A stretch of DNA of 64,000 bases from Aestuariicoccus sp032586235 (GCF_032586235.1 NZ_JAWHTD010000006.1:124001-188000); one strand, 5' to 3'; shown: positions 43,215 through 52,248, counted from the stretch's first letter. The notes: generated by a model from the sequence alone, not told the origin. Made by a program: numbers and translations.

Positions 43215-45074
43215 TCAGCCCTGCCAGTCGGCAGGGCCGATGCGATGTTTTTTAAGCCGCGAATAAAAGGTCGTCGTCGGCACGCCCAGCAATTCCGCGG
43301 CGCCGCCGGGGCCCGAGACGCGGCCGTGCGTGTCTTTCAGGCAGGCGATCAGGTTGGCACGGATCTCTTGCTGAATCTCGGCCTCTGTCTTGACGTTGGG
43401 GTTGCTTGACAGGGCCTCGGGTCGCGACTCGCCGATCTCGACGATCAGCTTGCCACTTTGTGATACGATTGCCGCGCGCTCGATCACGTTGCGCAATTCG
43501 CGCACGTTGCCGGGCCAGGAATAGGCCAGCAGCCGCTGCATGACGCCTTCGGTGATGATCGGCTTGCGTCGGTTCAGGCGTTTGCAGGCCATGTCGAGCA
43601 TATGCGCCGTCAGTTCGGGAATGTCCTCGTGCCGTTCGCGCAGCGGGTGGCAAAGGATCGGAAAGACGTTGAGCGCCAGATAGAGGTCGTCCCGCATCTG
43701 CCCCGCGCTGACCGCGCGTTCCAGATTGGTGGTCGAGGCGGCGATCACGCGGATGTCGATATGGCGCGCGCGGGTGTCGCCCAGCCGCGTCACCTCGCGG
43801 GTCTGAAGCGCGTTCAAAAGCCGCCCCTGCTGGTCCAGCGGCAGTTCCTCGACATCGTCGAGAAACAGCGTGCCGCCATGCGCCAGTTCCAGCTTGCCGG
43901 GCTTGTCGCGCAAAGCGCCCTGAAAAGCCCCCCGCATCTGGCCGAAAAGCTCGGCCTCGATCGCATCGGGCGACACCGAGCTGCATTTGAAATGGATCAG
44001 CGGACGGCGGCGGCGCGGGCTTTCGTTGTGAATGGCCGTCGCCACCAGCGCCTTGCCGGTGCCGGTTTCGCCGGAAATCAGGACCGTCGCCTCGGTCTGC
44101 GCCACCAGGTCGATCTTGGCCAGAACCTGCCGGATCGACGGGCTGGACCCGATGATGTCGTGATGCGCGCGTTCGGATGTGATCTGTTCCTGCAGATAGG
44201 CGTTTTCCTGTTCCAGCCGGTCGCGCAGATCGGCGACCTGCTCCATCGCCTCGCGCAGCTTGCGCTCGCTTTCCTTGCGCTCGGTGATGTCGCGAAAGAT
44301 CACCACGGCCCCGGCCAGCACCTTTTGATCGTAGATCGGGGTCGACACATATTCGACCTGGATCGGCTTGCCGTCCTTGCGCCAGAACACCTCGTTCTCG
44401 ATGCGGTTGACCTGCTCGAAGCGGAAGGACCGGTAGATCGGGCAATCGTGCGACGGGTAGATCTCGCCGCTCAGATGGTGGTGGTGGATCATCGAATGGA
44501 TGTCGCGGCCCAGCAGATCCTCGGTCGTCCAGCCCAGCATTTCCTGCGCGGCGCGGTTGACGAAGGTGGTCTTGCCCTCGGCGTTGACGCCGTAGATGCC
44601 CTCGCCGGCTGCGTTCAGGATCAGCTGGTTCTGGCGTTCGAGTTCGGCAAAGAAGCTTTCCGCGCGCTTCCATTCGGTCAGCCCGGCGCGCTGCAGATCC
44701 GAGGCCTCGGCCAGCCGCGTGCGGCGGTCGAGCGCGTCGAGGTCGAGAAAGGTCAGCACCAAAAGACCGGTCTGATCGGGCACCGGACGGCCGCTGATCT
44801 CGAGCTTCAGCGGCTCGCCGGCGCCGTCGCGCATCGCGACGCCCCGGGTCCAGCCGGTGCCACGGTGGTCGATTTCCTCGACGAAGACGACGAAATCGGG
44901 CAGCGCCTTTCCCAGCAGCGCGGAAAACCGCGGCGGGTCCTCTGGGTCGATGCCGAACAGCTGTGCGGCCTCGTCGTTCATGGTGACGATCCGGTCGTCG
45001 GCGGTGTCCAGCAGCAGCGCGGCCTGCGGCAGCGCGACCAAAAGGGAATCGGGGGCGGTGATCCTGTCCAGCAT
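43215..45074 (-). CDS. PAS-containing NtrC-like regulator with altered key motifs
   Basis: 619 codons. Two PAS domains (about 15-110 and 150-262, the second with HHHH and a CPIY motif), coiled coil (267-300), AAA+ sigma-54 activator domain (about 303-535), Fis-type HTH at the end (AELLGVPTTTFYSRLKKH). Walker A GETGTGKA (335-342) is intact. Three positions depart from the family: the sigma-54 contact loop reads GAFQGA (382-387) instead of GAFTGA, Walker B ends DD (406-407) instead of DE, and the second arginine of the finger region is Ala467. It may therefore not remodel sigma-54 in the normal way. Divergent from the cyanate transporter, its likely target. Confidence 0.88.
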   Translation of the reverse strand: MLDRITAPDSLLVALPQAALLLDTADDRIVTMNDEAAQLFGIDPEDPPRFSALLGKALPDFVVFVEEIDHRGTGWTRGVAMRDGAGEPLKLEISGRPVPDQTGLLVLTFLDLDALDRRTRLAEASDLQRAGLTEWKRAESFFAELERQNQLILNAAGEGIYGVNAEGKTTFVNRAAQEMLGWTTEDLLGRDIHSMIHHHHLSGEIYPSHDCPIYRSFRFEQVNRIENEVFWRKDGKPIQVEYVSTPIYDQKVLAGAVVIFRDITERKESERKLREAMEQVADLRDRLEQENAYLQEQITSERAHHDIIGSSPSIRQVLAKIDLVAQTEATVLISGETGTGKALVATAIHNESPRRRRPLIHFKCSSVSPDAIEAELFGQMRGAFQGALRDKPGKLELAHGGTLFLDDVEELPLDQQGRLLNALQTREVTRLGDTRARHIDIRVIAASTTNLERAVSAGQMRDDLYLALNVFPILCHPLRERHEDIPELTAHMLDMACKRLNRRKPIITEGVMQRLLAYSWPGNVRELRNVIERAAIVSQSGKLIVEIGESRPEALSSNPNVKTEAEIQQEIRANLIACLKDTHGRVSGPGGAAELLGVPTTTFYSRLKKHRIGPADWQG

Positions 45075-45110
45075 GAGGTCACATTAACCGCTGCGCCGCA
45101 GCATAGGCTA

Positions 45111-45133
45111 ACGAAATTTCGTAAGTTACGAAA
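45111..45133. promoter_or_regulatory. Inverted-repeat operator candidate between regulator and transporter
   Basis: Three copies of the half-site TTTCGT/ACGAAA in alternating orientation: ACGAAATTTCGT (45111-45122) is a 12-bp palindrome, and TTTCGTAA-G-TTACGAAA (45117-45133) a 17-bp one. It lies about 40 bases upstream of the regulator start and 150 upstream of the transporter. The neighbouring 45130-45230 stretch is strikingly AT-rich. No -24/-12 sigma-54 promoter could be found. Confidence 0.6.
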
Positions 45134-45279
45134 AATCATAATTCTCGTTCTGCGCTAACAAGTATTAAATATATGAAAAATATACCAAATAAAGCTTTGC
45201 TCAAATTTTATGCGCACGCATTCCTAAACCCGCCGTCTCCCCTCATTCTGGCTTGGCAAAGACCGAGAGGGGAAGAAAC

Positions 45280-46665
45280 ATGACTATCAAGAGCTTGGGA
45301 AACCCGTTTTCCGACAAGACCGATCTGCGCCACGGCGCAGAGTGCGGATGCGACAGCTGTTCGGGTGTGTCCGCTGACAAAAGCCATGCGGCGGAAACGC
45401 AGATGTCCTCCGATGAGATGCTCGAGCGGGCGGTCGAAAGCGCCGTCGTGCGCTCGGTCTTCGGACACAGCGACATCGGCCGCCGGTCCTTTATGGGGAT
45501 GCTTGGCGGTGGCACCGTGGCCGCTGCGCTGGCGTCGGTCTTTCCGATGGATCAGGCCAAGGCCGCGATCCTTGACAACCTCGGTGCCCCGGAAAAGACC
45601 GATCTGAACATCGGCTTCGTCCCGATCACCTGCGCCACGCCGATCATCATGGCGCAGCCGATGGGCTTTTATGAGCGTTACGGCCTGAACGCGCAGGTCA
45701 TCAAGACCGCAGGTTGGGCCGTGGCCCGCGACAAGTCGCTGTCGGGCGAATACGACGCCAGCCACATGCTGACGCCCATGCCGCTGGCGATGACGCTGGG
45801 CGCCGGGTCGGTCGCAGAGCCCTACATCATGCCCGCCGTGGAAAACATCAACGGCCAGGCCATCGTTCTGTCGAACGAGCATCTGGACAAGCGCGACCCC
45901 AAGCAGTGGAAGGGTTTCACCTTCGGCGTGCCGTTCGAATACTCGATGCACAATTTCCTGCTGCGCTACTACGTCGCCGAATTCGGGCTCGACCCGGATG
46001 TCGACATCCAGATCCGCGTGGTTCCGCCGCCCGAGATGGTCGCCAACCTGCGCGCCGGCAACCTCGACGGTTATCTGTCGCCCGACCCGTTCAACCAGCG
46101 CGCGGTCTGGGAAGGCATCGGCTTTATCCACACGCTGACCAAGGACATCTGGGAGGGTCACCCCTGCTGCGCCTTCGCCGCGCCGCTCAGCTTTGCCGAA
46201 GAGCTGCCCAACACCTATGGCGCGCTGCTGAAGTCGATCATCGACGCGACGCAATACGCCTCGAACCCCGACAACCGCAAGGAAATCAGCGCCGCCATCG
46301 CGCCGACCAACTATCTCAACCAACCGGTCCCGGTGATCGAGCAGGTTCTGACCGGCACCTATGCGGACGGGCTGGGCGAGGTGCAGCGCGTGCCCGACCG
46401 GATCGACTTCGACCCGTTCCCCTGGCACTCGATGGGCGTCTGGATCCTGACCCAGATGAAGCGCTGGGGCTATATCGAGAACGACATCGACTACAGGGCT
46501 GTGGCCGAGCAGGTCTACCTGGCCGCCGACGCCAAGAAGGTCATGAACGATCTGGGCTATGACGCGCCCGACGTGACCTACAAGTCGCACACGATCATGG
46601 GCAAGACCTTCGATCCTGCGCAGCCCGAGGCCTATGTCAAAAGCTTCGCCATCGGAAAGGGTTGA
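45280..46665 (+). CDS. NrtA/CmpA-family substrate-binding protein of ABC transporter (probably cyanate)
   Basis: 461 codons from ATG 45280 (GAGGGG upstream). Binds nitrate, bicarbonate or cyanate in this family; the downstream cynS gene favours cyanate. About 65 residues precede a Tat-like signal, GRRSFMGMLGGG followed by a hydrophobic run and AKA; this extension contains a Cys cluster (ECGCDSC). The binding-protein core begins at about residue 107 (DLNIGFVPITCATPIIMA). The long extension before the twin-arginine is unusual for an exported protein. Confidence 0.87.
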   Translation: MTIKSLGNPFSDKTDLRHGAECGCDSCSGVSADKSHAAETQMSSDEMLERAVESAVVRSVFGHSDIGRRSFMGMLGGGTVAAALASVFPMDQAKAAILDNLGAPEKTDLNIGFVPITCATPIIMAQPMGFYERYGLNAQVIKTAGWAVARDKSLSGEYDASHMLTPMPLAMTLGAGSVAEPYIMPAVENINGQAIVLSNEHLDKRDPKQWKGFTFGVPFEYSMHNFLLRYYVAEFGLDPDVDIQIRVVPPPEMVANLRAGNLDGYLSPDPFNQRAVWEGIGFIHTLTKDIWEGHPCCAFAAPLSFAEELPNTYGALLKSIIDATQYASNPDNRKEISAAIAPTNYLNQPVPVIEQVLTGTYADGLGEVQRVPDRIDFDPFPWHSMGVWILTQMKRWGYIENDIDYRAVAEQVYLAADAKKVMNDLGYDAPDVTYKSHTIMGKTFDPAQPEAYVKSFAIGKG

Positions 46666-46668
46666 TCC

Positions 46669-47505
46669 ATGTTGGACAACCTTTCGGTAAACCAGCGCGC
46701 GGCGATCCTGTCGATTGTCATGCTGGTGGTCGGCCTCCTGATCTGGGAGGCCGCCATTCCCGCCCAGAAAGCCGCCGGAGAGCTGACGGAATATGAACGC
46801 CTGACCGGCGGCGGTGCGCCTAAGGCCGGCGTGCCGCCCCCAAGCCAGGTGATCGCCAAGGCGTGGGAGCAGCTCAGCGACCCGTTCTATGACGCCGGGC
46901 CCAACGACAAGGGCATCGGCATTCAGATCGGCTATTCGATCTACCGGGTGCTGTCGGGCTATATCATGGCCGCGCTGGTCGCGATCCCTCTGGGGTTCCT
47001 GATCGGGATGAGCCAGGTCGCCTACAAGGCGTTCAACCCGTTCATCCAGGTGCTGCGCCCGATCTCGCCGCTGGCGTGGATGCCGCTGGCGCTGTTCATC
47101 ATCCAGGATTCCGAGGCCTCGGCGATCTTCGTGATCTTCATATGCTCGATCTGGCCCATGCTGCTGAATACCGCCTTTGGCGTGGCCGGGGTCCGCGAGG
47201 ATTGGGTCAACGTCGCCCGCACCCATGAACTGGGGCCGCTGAAGACCGCCTTCACAGTCATCCTGCCCGCCGCCGCGCCCACCATCATCACGGGGATGCG
47301 GATCTCGATCGGGATCGCCTGGCTGGTGATCGTCGCGGCCGAGATGCTCGTCGGGGGCACGGGGATCGGCTACTACGTCTGGAACGAGTGGAACAATCTC
47401 GATCTGACCTCCGTAATCTTCTCGATCCTCATGATCGGCGTCGTCGGCATGATCCTGGATGCGGCCTTTGGCTTTCTCCAGCGCGCCGTCGCATACGCAG
47501 AATAA
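46669..47505 (+). CDS. ABC transporter permease (NrtB/CynB type)
   Basis: 278 codons. Six or seven membrane segments, and the EAA-type cytoplasmic loop VARTHELGPLKTAFTVILPAAAP (about 184-206), which contacts the ATPase. It begins three bases after the binding-protein stop. Family members pair with NrtA-like binding proteins for nitrate, nitrite or cyanate uptake. Confidence 0.9.
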   Translation: MLDNLSVNQRAAILSIVMLVVGLLIWEAAIPAQKAAGELTEYERLTGGGAPKAGVPPPSQVIAKAWEQLSDPFYDAGPNDKGIGIQIGYSIYRVLSGYIMAALVAIPLGFLIGMSQVAYKAFNPFIQVLRPISPLAWMPLALFIIQDSEASAIFVIFICSIWPMLLNTAFGVAGVREDWVNVARTHELGPLKTAFTVILPAAAPTIITGMRISIGIAWLVIVAAEMLVGGTGIGYYVWNEWNNLDLTSVIFSILMIGVVGMILDAAFGFLQRAVAYAE

Positions 47506-47516
47506 GGAGCAGACCC

Positions 47517-48425
47517 ATGTCCAAACCGTTTCTCAGCGTCGAACGTCTGACGCAGCAATTCCCGGATGGCCAGGGTGGCACCTTGACCGTGTTCGAAGAC
47601 GCCACCTTCGGGATCGAAAAGGGCGAATTCGTCTGCATCCTCGGGCATTCCGGCTGCGGCAAGTCGACGATCATGAACATCCTCGCCGGGCTGGCAGAGC
47701 CCACGTCCGGCGTGGTCAAGATGGACGGGTACGAGGTGTCGGGCCCGTCGCTCGACCGGGGTGTCGTGTTCCAGAACTATTCGCTGCTGCCGTGGCTGTC
47801 GGCGCTCAAGAACGTCATCTTCGGCGTCAAGGCGCGCGAGCCCGGCTGGTCCAAGGCCAAGGTCGAGGAACACGCACGCGAATATCTGGCCATGGTCGGG
47901 CTCGAGGGTGACGTGGTGCACCGCAAGCCCAGCCAGCTGTCGGGCGGGATGCGCCAGCGCGTGTCCATCGCGCGGGCCTTCGCCAACCACCCCAAGCTTT
48001 TGCTGCTGGACGAACCCTTCGGCGCGCTCGACGCGCTGACCCGGGGCACGATCCAGGATGAGCTATTGAAGATCTGGGGCGGGACCGAGCAGACGGTGTT
48101 CATGATCACCCATGACATCGACGAGGCGATCCTGCTCGCCGATCGCATTCTGCTGATGACCAACGGGCCCTTCGCCCGCGTGGCGGAATCGGTCGAGATC
48201 ACGATCCCCCGCCCGCGCAACCGCACCGAGATCGTCGAGCATCCCAACTATTATGCGATCCGCAACCATCTGGTGCAGTTCCTGGGCCAGCGCTCCAAGG
48301 AAATGGCCGGGCAATCCTCGGGCGGCGAACCGCAAAGCCCCGAGACCGTGCGCATCGACAAGACCGCACCGGCGCAGGTCGACGACGAACCGAAAGAGCC
48401 GCGGCTGCGCGCCGTCAACGATTGA
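47517..48425 (+). CDS. ABC transporter ATPase (NrtD/CynD type)
   Basis: 302 codons from ATG 47517 (AAGGAG upstream); the earlier open frame is a shadow of the permease gene. Walker A GHSGCGKST (about 43-51), signature LSGGMRQR (about 141), Walker B LLLLDEPFGALDA, and switch His in THDIDEAI. A C-terminal tail of about 45 residues (from about residue 255) is charged and probably disordered. It is the NrtD form rather than NrtC, lacking a fused binding domain. Confidence 0.92.
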   Translation: MSKPFLSVERLTQQFPDGQGGTLTVFEDATFGIEKGEFVCILGHSGCGKSTIMNILAGLAEPTSGVVKMDGYEVSGPSLDRGVVFQNYSLLPWLSALKNVIFGVKAREPGWSKAKVEEHAREYLAMVGLEGDVVHRKPSQLSGGMRQRVSIARAFANHPKLLLLDEPFGALDALTRGTIQDELLKIWGGTEQTVFMITHDIDEAILLADRILLMTNGPFARVAESVEITIPRPRNRTEIVEHPNYYAIRNHLVQFLGQRSKEMAGQSSGGEPQSPETVRIDKTAPAQVDDEPKEPRLRAVND

Positions 48426-48437
48426 GGGCGCGCAGCG

Positions 48438-48917
48438 ATGAGTCCGCAGGACAAACCCCGACCGCCTCTGCCGCCCTTCACGTTCGATGAGGCCGTGCAG
48501 AAGGTCCGGATGGCCGAGGATGCCTGGAACAGCCGCGATCCCGCACGGGTCGCGCTGGCCTACACGCCGGACACGGCCTGGCGCAACCGGTCCGAGTTTC
48601 TCAACGGGCGCGAAGAGGTCGAGGCCTTTCTGACCCGCAAATGGGCCAGCGAGAACGGCTATCGCCTGATCAAGGAGATCTGGGCGCACGAGGCCAACCG
48701 GATCGCGGTGCGCTTTTGCTACGAGTGGCACGACGAGACCGGCCAGTGGTTCCGCGCCCACGGCAACGAAAACTGGGAGTTTGCCGAAAGTGGCCACATG
48801 GCCGTCCGGCATGCCTCCATCAATGACGTCCCGATCGCAGAGGAGGAGCGGCTGTTTCTATGGCCGCAGGGCCGACGCCCGGACGATCACCCGGGGCTGA
48901 CAGAGCTTGGGCTCTGA
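48438..48917 (+). CDS. NTF2-like protein (DUF1348)
   Basis: 159 codons. SnoaL/NTF2-like fold with AWNSRDPARVALAYTPDTAWRNRSEF (about 29-54) and WFRAHGNENWEF (about 103). Role unknown. It is 12 bp after the ATPase gene and 37 bp before cynS. Family members are soluble small proteins that often bind small ligands. A link to cyanate or carbamate handling is a guess from context. Confidence 0.85.
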   Translation: MSPQDKPRPPLPPFTFDEAVQKVRMAEDAWNSRDPARVALAYTPDTAWRNRSEFLNGREEVEAFLTRKWASENGYRLIKEIWAHEANRIAVRFCYEWHDETGQWFRAHGNENWEFAESGHMAVRHASINDVPIAEEERLFLWPQGRRPDDHPGLTELGL

Positions 48918-48954
48918 CGCCCCCCGAACGACAAGACCAAGGAGGACAACAGAA

Positions 48955-49425
48955 ATGAAAGACACATACGAGGTGCCCCAGATGATGACCAAGGAAGACG
49001 TGACGGCGATGATCCTGTCGGCCAAGAAACAGGCCGGCCTGGGGTGGGAAGAGATCGCGGAAAAGATCGGCATGTCCCCGGTCTGGACCCATTCCGCCTG
49101 CATGGGCATGAACGCCATGCCCGCGGACAAGGCCGAGGCGCTGGTCCAGGTCATGGGCCTGCCGCAGGAAGCCGCCGGCGTGCTGGCCGAAAGCCCCACG
49201 AAGGTCTGGGAACAGACCGTTCCGACCGACCCCTGCATCTACCGCCTTTATGAGATCGTCGGCGTCTACGGCCCCACGATCAAGGCGCTGATCCACGAGA
49301 AATTCGGCGATGGCATCATGTCCGCCATCGACTTCGACATGCAGATCACCCGCGTGCCGCACGAAAAGGGCGACCGCGTCAAGATCGAGATGTCGGGCAA
49401 GTATCTCGGCTACAACAGCTGGTAA
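48955..49425 (+). CDS. cynS: Cyanase CynS
   Basis: 156 codons from ATG 48955 (GGAGG upstream), the exact length of E. coli CynS. Converts cyanate and bicarbonate to CO2 and carbamate, which breaks down to ammonia and CO2. Arg97, Glu100 and Ser123 match the catalytic triad R96/E99/S122. N-terminal helical domain and C-terminal decamer-forming domain are both complete. Supplies nitrogen from cyanate taken up by the adjacent transporter. Confidence 0.97.
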   Translation: MKDTYEVPQMMTKEDVTAMILSAKKQAGLGWEEIAEKIGMSPVWTHSACMGMNAMPADKAEALVQVMGLPQEAAGVLAESPTKVWEQTVPTDPCIYRLYEIVGVYGPTIKALIHEKFGDGIMSAIDFDMQITRVPHEKGDRVKIEMSGKYLGYNSW

Positions 49426-49456
49426 GACCCCGGCTGCAACAGCCTTTGACCCAACG

Positions 49457-49487
49457 GCGGCCCGTCCGATCACCTCGGACGGGCCGT
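49457..49487 (+). terminator. Probable terminator after cynS
   Basis: GGCCCGTCCGA (49459-49469), five-base loop, TCGGACGGGCC (49475-49485). The 11-bp stem is strong, but only a short T-poor run (GTTCTC) follows. Confidence 0.6.
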
Positions 49488-49564
49488 TCTCATGTCCGCC
49501 GACACGGGCCCGGGTTCCGCAGACCAACAGCGGCCCAGATATGCTGGATCATTTGAAGGATACC

Positions 49565-49622
49565 TGGTCGGAGTGAGAGGATTCGAACCTCCGGCCCCTG
49601 CCTCCCGAAGACAGTGCTCTAC
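49565..49622 (-). other. 3' fragment of tRNA-Pro(CGG): island attachment site
   Basis: Read on the minus strand this gives the D-stem 3' half (GAGC), the anticodon arm CTGTC-TTCGGGA-GGCAG with anticodon CGG, the T-arm GGAGG-TTCGAAT-CCTCT, acceptor CACTCCG, discriminator A and encoded CCA. The 5' third (acceptor CGGAGTG, D-arm 5' side) is missing and replaced by AT-rich sequence leading to the integrase gene. This is the pattern of an integrative element in a tRNA gene: the intact copy should sit at the other end of the island, outside the window. An imperfect inverted repeat (GTGCTCTAC/GTAGAACAC) spans the break. Confidence 0.8.
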
Positions 49623-49753
49623 TTTTTCACTGTAGAACACTTCAGAACAAAATTTAGAAATTTCAATGATTTAAAATCTATGATAAGATATAGATGCACA
49701 TAGATACCCCTCCAAGCGGACGTCATTTCCGAGACAAAAACGAGACAATTTTC

Positions 49754-50776
49754 ATGCCAACCCTAACCGAGCTCTCAATCCGCAAGCTGGCCCATCCACC
49801 GTCAGGTAGTATCAAACACATGGATGCGGCACTTCCTGGTTTCGGTATCCGCTGCACGGTACGTTCCAAAGCATTTTTCGTCATGTATGGTGAAGGACGA
49901 CGTTTGAAGACGTTGGGGAAGTGGCCGGACCTGTGCTTGAAAGACGCCAGACAAGCGGCACGTCAGTTCCTTTCTGAGCCGCCAAAATTGTCAAATTCGA
50001 TGCGCTTGAGCGAGCTTCGAGCTAACTTTTTGGAAGACTGCAAAACACGACTACGTTCCAGCACGGTGGAGCGTTACTTTTATGCCCTCAGGGGCCTCAA
50101 AGACTGCAAAGTCGATCAGATCTCCACCAACATCCGCGATCCCAATCAGGTTAAAGCGCTGAAGGCGATGTTCAACTGGGCCATTGATCACGGGTACTAT
50201 GATCGTAATCCATTCCTGAGGCGGAAGGTGCGGTTTGAAGAACGTGACCGATTGCTCACCGATGAAGAAATCGGTGCCGTCTGGCACTATGAACAGCAGC
50301 CGTTCTCGAGCATCGTGAAGTTACTCATCCTCACCGGCCAAAGGCGCAACCAAATCTGGCGCTTCGAGCCGAAGTGGGTTCGAAACGACGAACTGGTTTT
50401 CCCCGCTATTGTAATGAAGGGGAACAAGGCACATACGATTCCGATCACGGGCTTTGGTGAGTATCTTCCCGATACTCCCTTTGCGTTCAACAGTTGGTCA
50501 AAGTCAAAGGCGAAGTTGGACAAGGAAACTGGAGTAACTGATTGGGTGCTTCACGACTTTCGTCGGTATTTCTCGACGACCATGGCGCGTCTCGGAGTAC
50601 CGCTTCATATCACCGAGCACATCATTGATCATCGCTCGCAGGTCAGCGGCGTCGCTGCCATATACAATCGGTATACGTATCTTGACGAGATGCGCGATGC
50701 GCTCAACCGATACGAACGCCACGTTCGGAAGGTGGTGGCTGACTTTGCACGTGACGGAGGTCTTGCGACCGCATAG
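49754..50776 (+). CDS. Tyrosine recombinase / phage-type integrase
   Basis: 340 codons from ATG 49754, chosen because MPTLTELSIRKL resembles the usual integrase N-terminus; ATG 49694 would add 20 residues. Arm-binding domain at the N-terminus, SAM-like core-binding domain (about 80-170), catalytic domain with the first Arg in LTGQRRNQI, HDFRRYF (H-x-x-R) and IIDHRSQVSG before a late Tyr in YNRYTYL. Its AT-rich upstream and codon use differ from the flanking housekeeping genes. It directly follows the split tRNA-Pro and probably performed the integration. Confidence 0.92.
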   Translation: MPTLTELSIRKLAHPPSGSIKHMDAALPGFGIRCTVRSKAFFVMYGEGRRLKTLGKWPDLCLKDARQAARQFLSEPPKLSNSMRLSELRANFLEDCKTRLRSSTVERYFYALRGLKDCKVDQISTNIRDPNQVKALKAMFNWAIDHGYYDRNPFLRRKVRFEERDRLLTDEEIGAVWHYEQQPFSSIVKLLILTGQRRNQIWRFEPKWVRNDELVFPAIVMKGNKAHTIPITGFGEYLPDTPFAFNSWSKSKAKLDKETGVTDWVLHDFRRYFSTTMARLGVPLHITEHIIDHRSQVSGVAAIYNRYTYLDEMRDALNRYERHVRKVVADFARDGGLATA

Positions 50777-50846
50777 GCTAGAAGCTTCTCGGGAAACTTG
50801 TCGAAACCCGAGCATCGCGATGCTCTTCAATCATGGAGAGATCGTG

Positions 50847-51032
50847 ATGAGGATCTTGTCAAAGCGCGAGCTAAAGGAGTTGGTTCTGTATTCGCCGCAA
50901 CACATCGCACGCCTCGAAAAGGCCGGGAAATTCCCTAAGCGGGTTTATCTCGGCCCCAACAGGGTGGGATGGGTCGAAGACGAAGTACTGAACTGGCTTC
51001 AGGAACGGCTGGACCGCCGAGAAACGACCTGA
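50847..51032 (+). CDS. AlpA-like DNA-binding regulator
   Basis: 61 codons from ATG 50847 (GGAGAG upstream). Winged-helix excisionase-type fold: LSKRELKELVLYSPQHIARLEK then FPKRVYLGPNRVGWVEDEV and W-L. Such genes follow integrases in prophages and islands and control excision. Downstream to 51291 no gene is evident. Confidence 0.82.
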   Translation: MRILSKRELKELVLYSPQHIARLEKAGKFPKRVYLGPNRVGWVEDEVLNWLQERLDRRETT

Positions 51033-51291
51033 CGACACTCCCCGTGTGGGAGCATGGGTGGCCGGGTGTGCACAACTCGGTCACCCTACTTCAGCTCGCG
51101 GCCCTTATCCGTCCACGACCAGGGGGAACTCCAACTCCACATGCCTTCCAAACGTATGCTTTGGAAATGGCGACCAGTGCATGGCAAATTCGACGAACAG
51201 TATCAGCGCCTCCGAGTGGACCAAATGCACTCTTGCGCAAGGGCGTTCACATAATGAGGGGCAAGACCCTTCTCGGGAAAGGAGACAGAGC

Positions 51292-52248
51292 ATGACAGTC
51301 AGAACAGCGATCATCGGCCTGGGCATCATGGGGCGCCGGATGCTGATACAGATGCAAGCTCATGAGGGCTTTGCCCTTTCCGCTCTTTGGGACCCGGACC
51401 CGACAGCCTGCGCAACAGCGGAGTCTTTGGCCCCCGAGGCGGTGATTGTCGAAAGTGCCTCTGCGGCGATCGAAACCGCGGATCTGGTCTATCTTGCCTG
51501 TCCGCCGGTGCCGCGCCGCGCATACACGTTGGAAGCCGCAGCCGCCGGAAAGGCGCTGTTCATCGAAAAACCCTTGGGCGTGGATCTTGCCGCTTCCGAA
51601 GCGATGGTCGCGATGATCGAAAAAAGCGGCGTGCCCGCGGCTGTCAACTTTACCCAGGCTGCGGGCGCGGCATTGACTGGTGTCGCGCAGGCCTCGAAGA
51701 GCGGCGCGTTGGGGGATCTGATCGGCGCAGATATCGTCGTGACCTATGCCGCCTGGCCGCGCGCCTGGCAGGTCGACGCAGATTGGCTGCGTTTTCGCGC
51801 CGAGGGCGGAATGACCCGCGAAGTGCTTTCGCATTTCCTGTTTTTCTCGGAACGGATTTTCGGGCCGCTTTCAGTGCGCTTCGCGTACCCTTCCTTTCCG
51901 TCCGACGCTTCCTTGTGCGAAACGCACCTGCTGGCGCGTCTGGAAAGCGCCGCAGGCCTTCCGGTCAGCATACTCGCATCGGTCGGCGGTGCCCAACCAG
52001 ACCGGCAGGAACTCACGATCAAAGGCAGCGCTGCCAGCCGTCGGATTTCGGATTTTTATGTAGACGCTGTCTCGGACGGTGGCCCGTTCACGGAGATCAC
52101 CGAGCGTCCGGCGGATCCCCGCGCTTCGAGCCTGCGGGCACAGCTTGACGCAATGCTCTTGTGTATTGCGGGTCAATCCCACCCGCTGGCAACCCCGCAA
52201 GAAGCGCTGCGCGTCCAACGCTTGGTCGAAACGATGCTGGCGACTTGA
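51292..52248 (+). CDS. Gfo/Idh/MocA-family oxidoreductase
   Basis: 318 codons from ATG 51292 (GGAGACAG upstream); the longer frame starts in non-coding sequence. N-terminal Rossmann motif GLGIMGRRM (about 8-16), conserved EKPLG (about 84-88) of the family, then an alpha/beta substrate domain. NAD(P)-dependent oxidation of a small sugar, amino or hydroxy substrate is expected. Paired with the aspartate dehydrogenase-like gene 180 bp further on. Confidence 0.85.
   Translation: MTVRTAIIGLGIMGRRMLIQMQAHEGFALSALWDPDPTACATAESLAPEAVIVESASAAIETADLVYLACPPVPRRAYTLEAAAAGKALFIEKPLGVDLAASEAMVAMIEKSGVPAAVNFTQAAGAALTGVAQASKSGALGDLIGADIVVTYAAWPRAWQVDADWLRFRAEGGMTREVLSHFLFFSERIFGPLSVRFAYPSFPSDASLCETHLLARLESAAGLPVSILASVGGAQPDRQELTIKGSAASRRISDFYVDAVSDGGPFTEITERPADPRASSLRAQLDAMLLCIAGQSHPLATPQEALRVQRLVETMLAT

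Noticed and set aside
45134..45279. Sigma-54 (-24/-12) promoter for the cyanate transporter
   Set aside because: No GG-N10-GC element with acceptable flanks exists in the gap.
49565..49690. A complete tRNA in which TGAAGTG serves as the 5' acceptor
   Set aside because: It could pair with CACTCCG with one mismatch and one wobble, but no normal D-arm can then be folded; the break fits element insertion better.
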